This document shows positions 26,010-34,145 of a stretch of DNA of 64,000 nt, in pieces (position 1 is the stretch's first letter; each line of letters starts with the position of its first letter). A model generated the notes under the pieces. That model saw nothing but the letters and a program-made list of their open reading frames with translations. It did not search any database and had not been told where the DNA came from. This DNA comes from Streptosporangiaceae bacterium. GTDB taxonomy: Bacteria > Actinomycetota > Actinomycetes > Streptosporangiales > Streptosporangiaceae. The stretch covers positions 62,001 through 126,000 of the forward strand of contig JAOPYK010000074.1 in NCBI GenBank assembly GCA_025964695.1, given 5' to 3'. The position numbers were made by a program, and so were the translations under genes.

Positions 26010-27127
26010 GGATCGTTCAACTGGCGAACCTCTACAGTCCCGTGTCGGGAGGTCTGCGCACCGCCGTGGACGCGCTCGGCCGGGGTTACCTCGCCGCCGG
26101 CCACGACCGGGTGCTCGTCGTGCCCGGCCGGTCCTACACCCGGCGGCAGACCGAGGCGGGACCGGTCGTGACCGTCCCCGGCCCGTCGATCGCGCCCGGC
26201 TACCGTTTTGTACTCGACCCACGGCCGGTACTGCGGGTGCTCGACCGGCTCGGGCCGGACGTCGTCGAGGTGTCGGACAAGGCGACCCTCGCGGTCGCGG
26301 CCCGCTGGGCCCGCAGGCGCGGGGTGCGCTCCGTGCTGTTCTCGCACGAACGGCTCGACGCGATCCTCGCACCGCGCCTGCCCAGGCTGCCGGAGCGGCT
26401 GCCGGTCGAACGCGCCCTCCAGCAGGCCACGGACTGCTGGAACCGCCGGCTGGCGAGCGCGTTCGACGCGATCGTGGTCACCTCGGCGTTCGCCGCCGCC
26501 GAGTTCGTGCGGGTAGGCGCCCCCGCGTTGCACCGGGTTCCGCTCGGCGTTGATCTCGGCACCTTCCGCCCGCCGCCACATGCCGCGGCCGGCCGGGTGG
26601 CCGGCGAGGTACGACTGATCAACCTCGGCCGGCTGTCCGCGGAGAAGAGACCGGAGCTGGCCCTGGAGGCGGCCATCGAACTGCGGCGCCGCGGTATGGA
26701 CGTCAAGCTGGACATGGTGGGCGAAGGGCCGCTCGGCCCCGCACTGCGGCGGGCGGCGGGCCGCGAGGGACTGCGCGCCGAGTTCCACGGTCATGTACGG
26801 TCCCGTGCCGACGTCGCCCGGCTGCTGGGGCGCGCCGACGTGGCCCTCGCCACCTGCCCGGTGGAATCCTTCGGTCTCGCGGTCCTGGAGGCCCTGGCCT
26901 GCGGCACCCCGGTGGTGGCCGCGGACCGCGGTGCCGCGGGCGAGCTGCTCGTGCGCGGCGCGGGAGTAGCCGCCCCCGCCACCGGCACCGGCTTCGCGGA
27001 CGGGGTCGCCGAGGTCCTCGGCTGGCCGGAGGGCTGGCGCCGGGCCGGCGCCCGCCGCCGGGCTGAGCTCTATCCCTGGTCCGCCACCGTGGCCGGCATG
27101 CTCCGCGTGCACACGGGAGGGGACTGA
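26006..27127 (+). CDS. GT4 glycosyltransferase, second of the operon
   Basis: 373 residues. N-terminus LANLYSPVSGGLRTAVDALG, donor motif LGRLSAEKRPELAL near residue 210 and CPVESFGLAVLEALACGTPVVAADRG near 287, all typical of GT-B retaining enzymes. It resembles mannosyltransferases of the PimB/MgtA group, but the acceptor is unknown. GTG 26006 overlaps the DUF2334 stop (GTGA), completing a three-gene coupled operon. Confidence 0.88.
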   Translation: MRIVQLANLYSPVSGGLRTAVDALGRGYLAAGHDRVLVVPGRSYTRRQTEAGPVVTVPGPSIAPGYRFVLDPRPVLRVLDRLGPDVVEVSDKATLAVAARWARRRGVRSVLFSHERLDAILAPRLPRLPERLPVERALQQATDCWNRRLASAFDAIVVTSAFAAAEFVRVGAPALHRVPLGVDLGTFRPPPHAAAGRVAGEVRLINLGRLSAEKRPELALEAAIELRRRGMDVKLDMVGEGPLGPALRRAAGREGLRAEFHGHVRSRADVARLLGRADVALATCPVESFGLAVLEALACGTPVVAADRGAAGELLVRGAGVAAPATGTGFADGVAEVLGWPEGWRRAGARRRAELYPWSATVAGMLRVHTGGD

Positions 27128-27162
27128 AGCGGGGGGGAACGCCGAGTTCGCCGAGGCCGGGG

Positions 27163-27168
27163 TACTCT
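27163..27168 (+). promoter_or_regulatory. -10 box, likely leaderless transcript
   Basis: TACTCT, 7 bases before GTG 27176. There is no ribosome binding site between them. An upstream GGAAC at 27136-27140 could be part of an alternative-sigma -35. Confidence 0.4.
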
Positions 27169-27175
27169 CTTTGAC

Positions 27176-27538
27176 GTGCGACGGTTCTTCACCCCCAGCT
27201 GGCTGGGACTCCACGCGGTGGCGGCCAGCCTGTTCGGCACGTTCCTGTGGTTCGGCTGGTGGCAGTTCCATCGCGCCCTGGGGGGCAACGGGCTGAGCTG
27301 GGGCTACACCTTCGAATGGCCGCTCTTCGCGATCTTCGTGGTCGTCATGTGGGTCAAGATGGTCTACGACGAGCTGCACCCGGAGAAGAAGGAGGCCGCC
27401 GAGCGGGCGAAGGTGGCCGACGAGGCCGGGATCGTCACGGCGGCGGAGGTCATCGAGCAGGACGAGCGCGACGACCCGGATCTGGCGGCGTACAACCGCT
27501 ACCTCGCGCGGCTCAACGCTGAGGGCGGCCATCCCTGA
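27176..27538 (+). CDS. Small membrane protein with two spans and a charged tail
   Basis: 120 residues: MRRFFTPSWLGLHAV, two hydrophobic spans (about 9-28 and 48-66) around a WWQFHRALGG loop, then a charged C-terminal tail (ELHPEKKEAAERAKVADEAG). The pattern is typical of an actinobacterial protein always annotated as hypothetical and often next to a DUF3817 gene, as here. It is probably membrane-anchored with the tail in the cytoplasm. No function assigned. Confidence 0.75.
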   Translation: MRRFFTPSWLGLHAVAASLFGTFLWFGWWQFHRALGGNGLSWGYTFEWPLFAIFVVVMWVKMVYDELHPEKKEAAERAKVADEAGIVTAAEVIEQDERDDPDLAAYNRYLARLNAEGGHP

Positions 27539-27653
27539 GCCCGCTCCCCCGGCGGGAAATCGGCGGAGGGTGCCCCATCGGGCCCGAACCTGATCAACCT
27601 GAATCAAAACTGATCAACCCTGACCCAACAAGCCTGACCAAAGAGGTGTATCT

Positions 27654-27971
27654 GTGGAAGCGGCCATGAACCGTTACCGCGTGCTGGCCAACGTGGTCGG
27701 GGTGGCTCTCGTGCTGCTCGTCGTTGGCATGATCCTGAAGTACACGCCCATCGACAGCCCCACCATGGTGGGGATCGTCGCGCCCGTGCACGGCGCTCTC
27801 TACATGGTCTACCTGGTGACGGCCTACGACCTCTGGCGCCGCACGGGCTGGCCGCTGGGCCGGATGGTGGCCATGGTGCTCGCCGGCATCGTGCCGTTCA
27901 TGACCTTCGTCATCGAGCGCAGGATCGTCCGGGACGCGAAGGTCCTTCTCGCTCCTGAGCCCGCCGCCTGA
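27654..27971 (+). CDS. DUF3817 membrane protein
   Basis: 105 residues with three hydrophobic spans: NVVGVALVLLVVGMIL, PVHGALYMVYLVTAYDLW and MVAMVLAGIVPFMTFVIE. The central HG-YMVY and the terminal PFMTFVIERR pattern match DUF3817 proteins of the inner membrane. GTG 27654 has AGAGG 8 bases upstream; ATG 27666 is a possible alternative. It follows the small membrane protein on the same strand after a 115-base gap that contains the direct repeat ctgatcaacc. Confidence 0.85.
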   Translation: MEAAMNRYRVLANVVGVALVLLVVGMILKYTPIDSPTMVGIVAPVHGALYMVYLVTAYDLWRRTGWPLGRMVAMVLAGIVPFMTFVIERRIVRDAKVLLAPEPAA

Positions 27972-28035
27972 GCCGTCGCGGCAATCCGCCCCGTCTCCGC
28001 CGAATCGGCTGGACCGCCGTCTCTTTGGCGGATTA

Positions 28036-28054
28036 TGTTTGACTGAGTCAAACA
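28036..28054. promoter_or_regulatory. Perfect palindromic operator of the MarR-GNAT gene
   Basis: TGTTTGAC (28036-28043), TGA, GTCAAACA (28047-28054): an 8-bp perfect inverted repeat 17 bases upstream of the ribosome binding site and start. Position and form fit the autoregulatory site of a MarR dimer. Confidence 0.75.
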
Positions 28055-28071
28055 ATCTGCCGAGGTGAGCC

Positions 28072-28983
28072 ATGGACGACTCCGTAGCGACGGTCCGGTC
28101 CTTCAACCGCTTCTACACCAACGTGATCGGCGTCCTGCACGAAGGCCTGGTGCGGTCGCCCTACTCGCTGACCGAGGCCAGGGTGATCTTCGAACTGGCC
28201 CAGCGGGACACCGCCGAGGTCCTCGCCCTGCGCCGGTCGCTCGACCTGGACGCCGGCTACCTGAGCCGCATGCTGACCCGTTTCGAGGCCGACGGCCTGA
28301 TCACCAGGGAACGCTCGGCCGCCGACGCCCGGCGTCAGATCATCAGGCTCACCCGGCAGGGCCGCGCCGCGTACTCCATGCTGGACGAAGGATCCGACGA
28401 TGAGGTCCGGGCACTGCTGGCGGACCACTCCGAGGAGCAGCGGCGCAGGCTCGTCGCCGCCATGGACACCATCCGCGGCGTCCTGGACGGCGCACCCGCC
28501 ACGGACTCGTGCGTGCTGCGGCCGATGCGGCCCGGGGACTACGGCTGGGTGATCCAGCGAAACGCCGTGCTTTACGCCCGGGAGTACGGCTGGGACGGGA
28601 CCTACGAGACGCTGGTGGTCCGGATCGTCGCGGGCTTTCTCGAGGACCACGACCCCGAGCGGGAGCACGCCTGGATCGCCGAGGTCGACGGGGAGCCGGT
28701 GGGCGGCGTCTTCTGCATGCGGGAGGACGACAAGACAGCCCGGCTACGGCTGCTGCTCGTCGAGCCGGGTGCGCGCGGCCGGGGCGTCGGCGGCCGCCTG
28801 GTCGACGAATGTCTGCGGTTCGCCCGTGAAGCGGGATACAAGGACATGGTGCTCTGGACCAACGACGTCCTGGCGGCCGCCCGGCGGATCTACCAGCGGG
28901 CCGGGTTCGAGCTGGTCGAGGAGGCGCCACATCGCAGCTTCGGCCACGATCTGGTCGGCCAGACCTGGCGCCGGAGCCTGTGA
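28072..28983 (+). CDS. MarR-family regulator fused to GNAT acetyltransferase
   Basis: 303 residues. Residues 1-140 are a MarR winged helix (EARVIFELAQRDTAEVLALRRSLDLDAGYLSRMLTRFEADGLITRERS). From about 145 to 300 there is a GNAT domain with the acetyl-CoA motif LLLVEPGARGRGVGGRLVDECLRFAREAG and a terminal YQRAGFELVEE. Such fusions probably sense or modify a small molecule and control nearby genes; targets are unknown. ATG 28072 has GAGGTGA 3-4 bases upstream. A palindromic operator sits just before it. It is followed by a 336-base region full of hairpins. Confidence 0.9.
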   Translation: MDDSVATVRSFNRFYTNVIGVLHEGLVRSPYSLTEARVIFELAQRDTAEVLALRRSLDLDAGYLSRMLTRFEADGLITRERSAADARRQIIRLTRQGRAAYSMLDEGSDDEVRALLADHSEEQRRRLVAAMDTIRGVLDGAPATDSCVLRPMRPGDYGWVIQRNAVLYAREYGWDGTYETLVVRIVAGFLEDHDPEREHAWIAEVDGEPVGGVFCMREDDKTARLRLLLVEPGARGRGVGGRLVDECLRFAREAGYKDMVLWTNDVLAAARRIYQRAGFELVEEAPHRSFGHDLVGQTWRRSL

Positions 28984-29021
28984 CCGGGCCCGCGGCACGG
29001 CGCCGGCGACGGGCGCCCGGG

Positions 29022-29107
29022 GTACGGCCGAGGACCCGAGGTGTTCCGCGGGCGATCACGCACCGTCGTCACGACGGCTGTGCGCCCGCGAATGCCCTCG
29101 GCCGTAC
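29022..29107. other. 86-base three-tier hairpin
   Basis: Outer arms GTACGGCCGAG (29022-29032) and CTCGGCCGTAC (29097-29107); middle arms CGCGGGCG (29047-29054) and CGCCCGCG (29083-29090); inner arms CCGTCGT (29063-29069) and ACGACGG (29071-29077). All three are perfect. It lies in the 3-prime region of the MarR-GNAT gene. Confidence 0.75.
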
Positions 29108-29140
29108 CCGTGCAGGTTCAGAGGATCCCCGTCACCTGAC

Positions 29141-29188
29141 GTTACTCCCTTGTGACCTTCAGTACCCGGAGGTCACGCCGGAGTAAAC
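29141..29188. other. Two-tier hairpin
   Basis: Outer GTTACTCC (29141-29148) with GGAGTAAAC (29180-29188, one extra A), inner GTGACCT (29152-29158) with AGGTCAC (29170-29176). It lies just downstream of the larger hairpin. Confidence 0.65.
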
Positions 29189-29237
29189 CAAGGTCAACGA
29201 AGTAATCGCCGGCCGGCCGCCGCTCCGCAGGCCGCAA

Positions 29238-29276
29238 GAAAAGGGCCCCGGCAGCACCGATGACTGCCGGGCCCCC
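29238..29276 (-). terminator. Terminator of lon
   Basis: On the minus strand GGGCCCGGCAG (29274-29264) pairs with CTGCCGGGGCCC (29254-29243, one bulged G) and is followed by TTTTCTT. It lies about 45 bases after the lon stop. Confidence 0.85.
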
Positions 29277-29319
29277 TTCGCTGAGCGCCTGATCGCTGTT
29301 GAGCGCCTGGTCGCTGGGG

Positions 29320-31710
29320 TCAGGCCGCGACCGCGGCCTCGTTCGTGGCGGCCTCGAGCGCCAGCTCGAGCACCTCACGGACATCGCTGACCGCGAACAC
29401 CGTCAGCTCCTCGAGGACTCCGGCCGGGACGTCGTCCAGGTCGGGCTCGTTCCGCTTCGGGATGAGCACGGTCGTGATGCCGGCCCGGTGCGCGGCCAGC
29501 AGCTTCTGCTTGACGCCGCCGATGGGCAGCACCCGCCCGGTGAGGGAGACCTCCCCGGTCATGGCCACGTCGTCACGGACCGGCCGTCCGGACAGCAGCG
29601 ACGCCAGTGCCGTGATCATGGTGACTCCCGCAGACGGTCCGTCCTTGGGCACGGCACCGGCCGGCACGTGGATGTGCACCCCACGGCTGGCCAGATCACT
29701 GACCGGCAACTCCAGCTCGGCGCCGCGCGACCGCAGGTACGACAGCGCGATCCGGGCCGACTCCTTCATCACGTCACCGAGCTGCCCGGTGAGCGTCACC
29801 CCGGTGTCGCCGGTCTCCGGGTCGGCCAGCGAGGCCTCGACGTAGAGCACGTCGCCCCCGGCCCCGGTGACCGCGAGCCCGGTCGCCACACCAGGCACCG
29901 CCGTACGCCGCTCGGACTCGTTCAGCGAGATCTCCGGCGTGAACCGTGGCCGGCCCAGGTAGCCGGTCAGGTCGTCCTTGCCGATCGCGATCGGCAGGGT
30001 GTCCTGCTCCAGGGCCACGTTCGCGGTGACCTTGCGCAGCACCCGGGCGATCGAGCGCTCCAGCGAGCGGACGCCGGCCTCCCGGGTGTACTCGCCGGCC
30101 AGCAGCCGCAGCGCGTCATCGGTGAACGTGGTCTCCGCAGGCTCCAGCCCTGCCTTCTCCAGCTGCCGGGGCAGCAGGTGGTCGCGGGCGATCGTGACCT
30201 TCTCGTCCTCGGTGTAGCCGTCCAGCTGGACGAGCTCCATCCGGTCCAGCAACGGGCCGGGGATGGCCTCGATCACGTTGGCGGTGGCCAGGAAGAGCAC
30301 GTCGGACAGGTCCAGCTCGACCTCCAGGTAGTGATCCCGGAAGGTGTGGTTCTGCGCCGGGTCCAGGACCTCCAGTAGTGCCGCGGTCGGGTCGCCGCGG
30401 TAGTCCGCGCCGACCTTGTCGATCTCGTCCAGCAGCACCACCGGGTTCATGGAGCCCGCCTCGCGGATGGCTCGCACGATCCGGCCGGGCAGGGCACCGA
30501 CGTAGGTACGCCGGTGACCGCGGATCTCCGCCTCGTCCCGGACGCCGCCGAGCGCGACCCGGACGAACCGGCGTCCCATCGCCCGTGCGACGGACTCGCC
30601 CAGCGAGGTCTTACCCACTCCGGGCGGCCCGGTCAGCGCCAGCACGGCTCCGGAACGGCGGCCGCCGACGACGCCGAGGCCCCGGTCCGACCTGCGCTTG
30701 CGGACGGCCAGGTACTCGACGATCCGCTCCTTGACGTCGTCGAGACCGGCGTGGTCGGCGTCCAGGATCTCCCGGGCTCCCGCGATGTCGTAGGAGTCCT
30801 CGGTCCGCTCGTTCCACGGAATGTCCAGGACGGTGTCCAGCCAGGTACGGATCCAGCCGCCCTCGGGGGAGGACTCGGAGGACCTCTCCAGCTTCTCGAC
30901 CTCCTTGAGCGCGGCCTCACGGACCTTCTCTGGCAGGTCGGCGGCCTCGATCCGGGCCCGGTAGTCGTCCTCCTCGTCGGCGGGGTCGCCGTTGAGCTCG
31001 GCCAGTTCCTTGCGGACGGCGGCCAGCTGCTGGCGGAGCAGGAACTCGCGCTGCTGCTTCTCCATCCCCTCCTGGACGTCCTTGCGGATGGTCTCGGTGA
31101 CGTCCAGCTCGGCGAGGTGGTCCCGGGTCCAGCCGATCACCAGACCGAGCCGTTCGACGACGTCGGTCGTCTCCAGCACCTCGATCTTCTGCTCGGTGGA
31201 GAGGTACGGGGCGTAGCCGGAGTTGTCGGCCAGCGCCGAAGGATCGTCGATCTGCTGGACGATGTCGACGACCTGCCAGGCTCCGCGCTTCTGGAGCACG
31301 GCGCTGACCAGGCTCTTGTACTCCTTGGCCAGCTCCTTGGCCCGGGTCCCGGCCGAGGGCACCTCGACCTCGGAGCCCTCCACCCACAAAGCGGCGCCGG
31401 GGCCGGTGGTCCCGGTTCCGACCCGTACGCGGGTCACGCCGCGCACGACCGCGCCGGGCTCACCACTGGGCAGCCGGCCCTCCTGCTCGATCACGCCGAT
31501 GGTGCCCACCGCCGCGTACTTTCCATTAAGCCGGGGGACGAGCAGGACCCGCGGCTTCGCCTCTGACCGGACGCCGGTTCCGTAGGGTGCCCGGGCCGCC
31601 TCCACCGCGGCTCGCGCCTCCGCATCGGACAGGTCGATCGGCACGACCATGCCGGGCAGCACGACCGTGTCGTCCAAGGGCAGAACCGGAAGCGTCAGGG
31701 TCTCACTCAT
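29320..31710 (-). CDS. lon: ATP-dependent Lon protease
   Basis: 796 residues, full length. N-terminal LON domain (LPVLPLDDTVVLPGMVVPI), AAA module with Walker A GPPGVGKTSLGESVA and Walker B VVLLDEIDKVG, then the C-terminal serine/lysine protease domain with the catalytic dyad motif KDGPSAGVTM (Ser) and a downstream Lys region. Cytoplasmic quality-control protease. ATG 31710 has AGAGGAG 6 bases upstream; the extra 53 upstream codons of the open frame are not supported. The upstream HAIR box implies HspR-repressed heat-shock control. A strong terminator follows. Confidence 0.97.
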   Translation of the reverse strand: MSETLTLPVLPLDDTVVLPGMVVPIDLSDAEARAAVEAARAPYGTGVRSEAKPRVLLVPRLNGKYAAVGTIGVIEQEGRLPSGEPGAVVRGVTRVRVGTGTTGPGAALWVEGSEVEVPSAGTRAKELAKEYKSLVSAVLQKRGAWQVVDIVQQIDDPSALADNSGYAPYLSTEQKIEVLETTDVVERLGLVIGWTRDHLAELDVTETIRKDVQEGMEKQQREFLLRQQLAAVRKELAELNGDPADEEDDYRARIEAADLPEKVREAALKEVEKLERSSESSPEGGWIRTWLDTVLDIPWNERTEDSYDIAGAREILDADHAGLDDVKERIVEYLAVRKRRSDRGLGVVGGRRSGAVLALTGPPGVGKTSLGESVARAMGRRFVRVALGGVRDEAEIRGHRRTYVGALPGRIVRAIREAGSMNPVVLLDEIDKVGADYRGDPTAALLEVLDPAQNHTFRDHYLEVELDLSDVLFLATANVIEAIPGPLLDRMELVQLDGYTEDEKVTIARDHLLPRQLEKAGLEPAETTFTDDALRLLAGEYTREAGVRSLERSIARVLRKVTANVALEQDTLPIAIGKDDLTGYLGRPRFTPEISLNESERRTAVPGVATGLAVTGAGGDVLYVEASLADPETGDTGVTLTGQLGDVMKESARIALSYLRSRGAELELPVSDLASRGVHIHVPAGAVPKDGPSAGVTMITALASLLSGRPVRDDVAMTGEVSLTGRVLPIGGVKQKLLAAHRAGITTVLIPKRNEPDLDDVPAGVLEELTVFAVSDVREVLELALEAATNEAAVAA

Positions 31711-31741
31711 ACTGTGCTCCTCTCGGGGACCCAACCAACGA

Positions 31742-31762
31742 GTTGAGTCATACACACTCAAG
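31742..31762. promoter_or_regulatory. HspR (HAIR) operator of lon
   Basis: GTTGAGT-N7-ACTCAAG on the plus strand, equal to CTTGAGT-N7-ACTCAAC on the coding strand. The HspR consensus is CTTGAGT-N7-ACTCAAG, so 13 of 14 fixed bases match. It lies 32-52 bases upstream of the lon start, fitting a repressor overlapping the promoter. Confidence 0.85.
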
Positions 31763-31932
31763 AAAACAGAGCTCGATTTTGTTTCCGCAGCCGTGTTCGC
31801 TGAGAGCGATGAGCGTGAACGATGCGGCTGTGGGTGTCCTGTCCGGCCGGGCCGGGCAAAGATGATCACTCGGATCCGGTGCGGCTACACTCCACCACTA
31901 GCGGAAGACGCGGCTCGGCGAAGGAGGACACG

Positions 31933-32412
31933 GTGCGCCATGCCATCGAGACGGTGCTGCTGTTGGCCATCGGCCGCGTCAACCAGGCGATGTTCTGGGC
32001 CACCCGGGGCCGCGTGGTGCTCTACCGGTTCTACGGCAGGCCGGACGTGCTGCTCACCGTCACCGGACCGGACGCACCGGCCGGCGAGGTCATGGGCGTC
32101 GGCTACCTACCTGACGGCGACGACTACATCGTCCTGGCCACAGACGCGGAGACCGGCGAGCGGGCCGCCCTGCGCACCGCCACCGCCGCGACCGCCGAAC
32201 TCACCCCGGACCAGCACGTGGCCGTCGACATCACCATGCTGACCGACGACGCGGAACGCGCCGTACTCCTCGACAGGCTCCTCAGGCGCGCGTCCCTTGA
32301 CGAACGGCATGAAGTCGTGCGGCGCCGTGAGTTCCCCATCGCCCGCCTGACACCGCACCACAAGGCCGCCCACGCCGGCTCGGTCGCATTCAGCGGAATC
32401 TGGCTTTCCTGA
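31933..32412 (+). CDS. Nitroreductase/deazaflavin-type oxidoreductase-like protein
   Basis: 159 residues starting VRHAIETVLLLAIGRVNQAMFW. GTG 31933 has AAGGAGG 5 bases upstream, a strong start. The core (RPDVLLTVTGPDAPAGEVMGVGYLPDGDDYIVLATDAETG) resembles the split-barrel F420-dependent reductases (DDN family) but is shortened and lacks the usual PAW-NL motif. A candidate -10 (TACACT) lies at 31886-31891. Could be inactive or bind a different flavin. The next gene starts 8 bases after its stop. Confidence 0.55.
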   Translation: MRHAIETVLLLAIGRVNQAMFWATRGRVVLYRFYGRPDVLLTVTGPDAPAGEVMGVGYLPDGDDYIVLATDAETGERAALRTATAATAELTPDQHVAVDITMLTDDAERAVLLDRLLRRASLDERHEVVRRREFPIARLTPHHKAAHAGSVAFSGIWLS

Positions 32413-32420
32413 CCACGCTC

Positions 32421-33158
32421 ATGGCTCTTGATCTGAAGCGGGGTTTCGAACCCCTCTCCCTCCTCGACCGGATCGTCAACGCAACCGATTACCTGCTCAC
32501 CACCACGGCCGGTCTCAGCAACGATGACGTGCGCGATCGATCCCTGTTGCCGAACTGGTCGCGCGGACACGTGCTGACCCACCTGGCCCGCAACGCCGAT
32601 GGCGGCACCCGGCTGCTGGCCTGGGCACGGACTGGAGTACCGGCGGCGGAGTATCCGAGCCTTGAAGCCAGAGCAGCGCAGATCGAGGCGGGTGCCGCTC
32701 GAAGCGCCGCCGAACTGGTCGCCGACGTTCGCGCCAGTGCCGAAAGATTCGCAGCCGAATATTCGCAGATGCCCGCCGAGGCCTGGCAGCACATGGTCCA
32801 GTGGACCGCAGGGCAACGACATCCCGCCGCCCGGATCGCGGACTCCCGGCTCTGCGAGGTGCTCGTCCACCACATCGATCTGCGGGTCGGCGTCACCCCC
32901 GACCACTGGCCCGCCGACTTCGTCGCCCATGAACTGAACGTGGTCACAGCGGCCTTCACCACCCGCGAAGACGCACCCGCCATGCGGATCCACGCCACCG
33001 ACACCGACGTTTGGTACGAGGTGTCCCCCAGCCACGACACCGCCGTGATCCGGGGCCGCCAAGCATCACTGCTGGCATGGCTGATGGGGCGATCAGCAGG
33101 CAACGAGCTCACCACCGACAACGGCAAGGACCTGCCCACTCCACCGTTCCTCTACTGA
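32421..33158 (+). CDS. Maleylpyruvate isomerase family mycothiol-dependent enzyme
   Basis: 245 residues. The N-terminal DinB-like helical bundle carries LLPNWSRGHVLTHLARNADGG (metal-binding His) and LVHHIDLRVG near residue 155; a C-terminal MDMPI-C-like domain follows. Family members use mycothiol as the thiol cofactor, for example in maleylpyruvate isomerisation, but most have other unknown substrates. ATG 32421 has no good ribosome binding site and probably depends on coupling to the upstream gene. Confidence 0.88.
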   Translation: MALDLKRGFEPLSLLDRIVNATDYLLTTTAGLSNDDVRDRSLLPNWSRGHVLTHLARNADGGTRLLAWARTGVPAAEYPSLEARAAQIEAGAARSAAELVADVRASAERFAAEYSQMPAEAWQHMVQWTAGQRHPAARIADSRLCEVLVHHIDLRVGVTPDHWPADFVAHELNVVTAAFTTREDAPAMRIHATDTDVWYEVSPSHDTAVIRGRQASLLAWLMGRSAGNELTTDNGKDLPTPPFLY

Positions 33159-33243
33159 AGCATCTCGGCCCTTACCGCGATCATGAACCCTCCTTCATCG
33201 CGCAGCGGATCGGCGTGTTCTCCGGGGTGCTTCCCGGCCACCG

Positions 33244-33609
33244 CCGACGCCACGCTGCACGAGGTCACCGGCCAGGAGTCCAGCCTCGTTGACATCAACG
33301 CCGCCGAGGAGGCGGTCCAGGACGCGTTCACCGCGGCTGTGCAACGGTGGCCGTCCGCTGGACTGCCCCCGAGCCCGGCGGGCTGGATCATCACCACCGC
33401 CCGTAACCGGGCGATCGACCGTCTCCGCAGGGAGGCGTCCCGCGAGGGCCGGCACGCCGAGGCCGCCCTGCCGCACGCCCGCGGCGAACCGGCCGGGGAG
33501 GGTGCCGTGCGCGATGACCGACCAGCTCCTATCGCTGGCCCCGAGTCCGGTCGTGGCCCTCAACCGCGCGGTCGCGGTGGCCGAAGTGGAGGGACCCGGC
33601 CGAGCGTGA
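33244..33609 (+). pseudogene. Remnant of an ECF sigma factor (DUF6596-type) gene
   Basis: The frame starting before 33286 encodes a sigma region 2 segment: DINAAEEAVQDAFTAAVQRWPSAGLPPSPAGWIITTARNRAIDRLRREAS. About 120 bases later a different frame reads SLAPSPVVALNRAVAVAEVEGPG, which is part of the C-terminal region of the same long ECF family. The ~200 residues normally between them and all of region 4 are missing, and the two pieces are in different frames. The stop at 33607-33609 ends the second piece. So this is a deleted, frameshifted gene; the upstream end is degraded as well. Confidence 0.8.
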
Positions 33610-33641
33610 CTTCCTGCGGCGCAGCCGTCAGGCGACCCGGG

Positions 33642-34145
33642 TCAGCCCACCGGGGTCAGCCGGAAGATCCGCAGCTCACGGCCCGAACGCTCCACGTACT
33701 TGTCGTACACGGGCCAGACCCGCAGCAGCCGCGGCCAGATCTCGGCGCGCTCGGCGTCCTCCAGCAGCCGGGCGGTCACCGGGGTGCTCCGGCCGTGGAA
33801 GCTCACCTCGGCGTTCGGCTGCTTGAGCAGGTTCCCCGTCCAGGCCGGGTGCCTGTCCCGGCCGAAGTTGCTGCCCACCACGATCCAGCCGCCGTCCGGC
33901 TCCGGCATGCAGGCCAGGGGGGCCTGCCGGGGCTCGCCGCTGACGGCGCCGGTGGTGGTCAGCAGCAGGCTCGGCACCAGCGACTGGCCCAGCAGGAACC
34001 GGCCGCCCGAGAGCCGGTGCAACGCCTTGTCCAGCGGGGGCACGATCTTCGGTCCGACCTTCGCGAACCAGGCGGAACCGGAGATCCGCTGAAAGAGCGG
34101 TCCGAGGGTGCGCTGGATCAAGGTGGGTGGCCGGACGTCGCTCAT
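33642..34145 (-). CDS. Nitroreductase family deazaflavin (F420)-dependent oxidoreductase
   Basis: 167 residues from ATG 34145 (AGGAG 7 bases upstream). The split-barrel pattern includes PSLLLTTTGAVSGEPRQAPL, GGWIVVGSNFGRDRHPAWTGNLLKQPNAEVSF and LWPVYDKYVERSGRELRIFRL. The HPAW-NL motif is the F420-binding region of the DDN family. It may reduce quinones or lipophilic substrates at the membrane. The start overlaps the stop of the epimerase gene by 4 bases, so they form one unit. Confidence 0.9.
   Translation of the reverse strand: MSDVRPPTLIQRTLGPLFQRISGSAWFAKVGPKIVPPLDKALHRLSGGRFLLGQSLVPSLLLTTTGAVSGEPRQAPLACMPEPDGGWIVVGSNFGRDRHPAWTGNLLKQPNAEVSFHGRSTPVTARLLEDAERAEIWPRLLRVWPVYDKYVERSGRELRIFRLTPVG

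Larger units (their letters stand above)
28984..29319. other. 336-base intergenic region with two nested hairpins
   Basis: Between convergent MarR-GNAT and lon. Besides the lon terminator it holds a three-tier hairpin at 29022-29107 and a two-tier hairpin at 29141-29188. No open frame with a ribosome binding site was seen on either strand. Confidence 0.7.

Noticed and set aside
32436-32455. tRNA T-arm-like gggtttcgaacccc
   Set aside because: It lies in the start of the maleylpyruvate-isomerase-like gene and no acceptor, D or anticodon arms could be formed around it.
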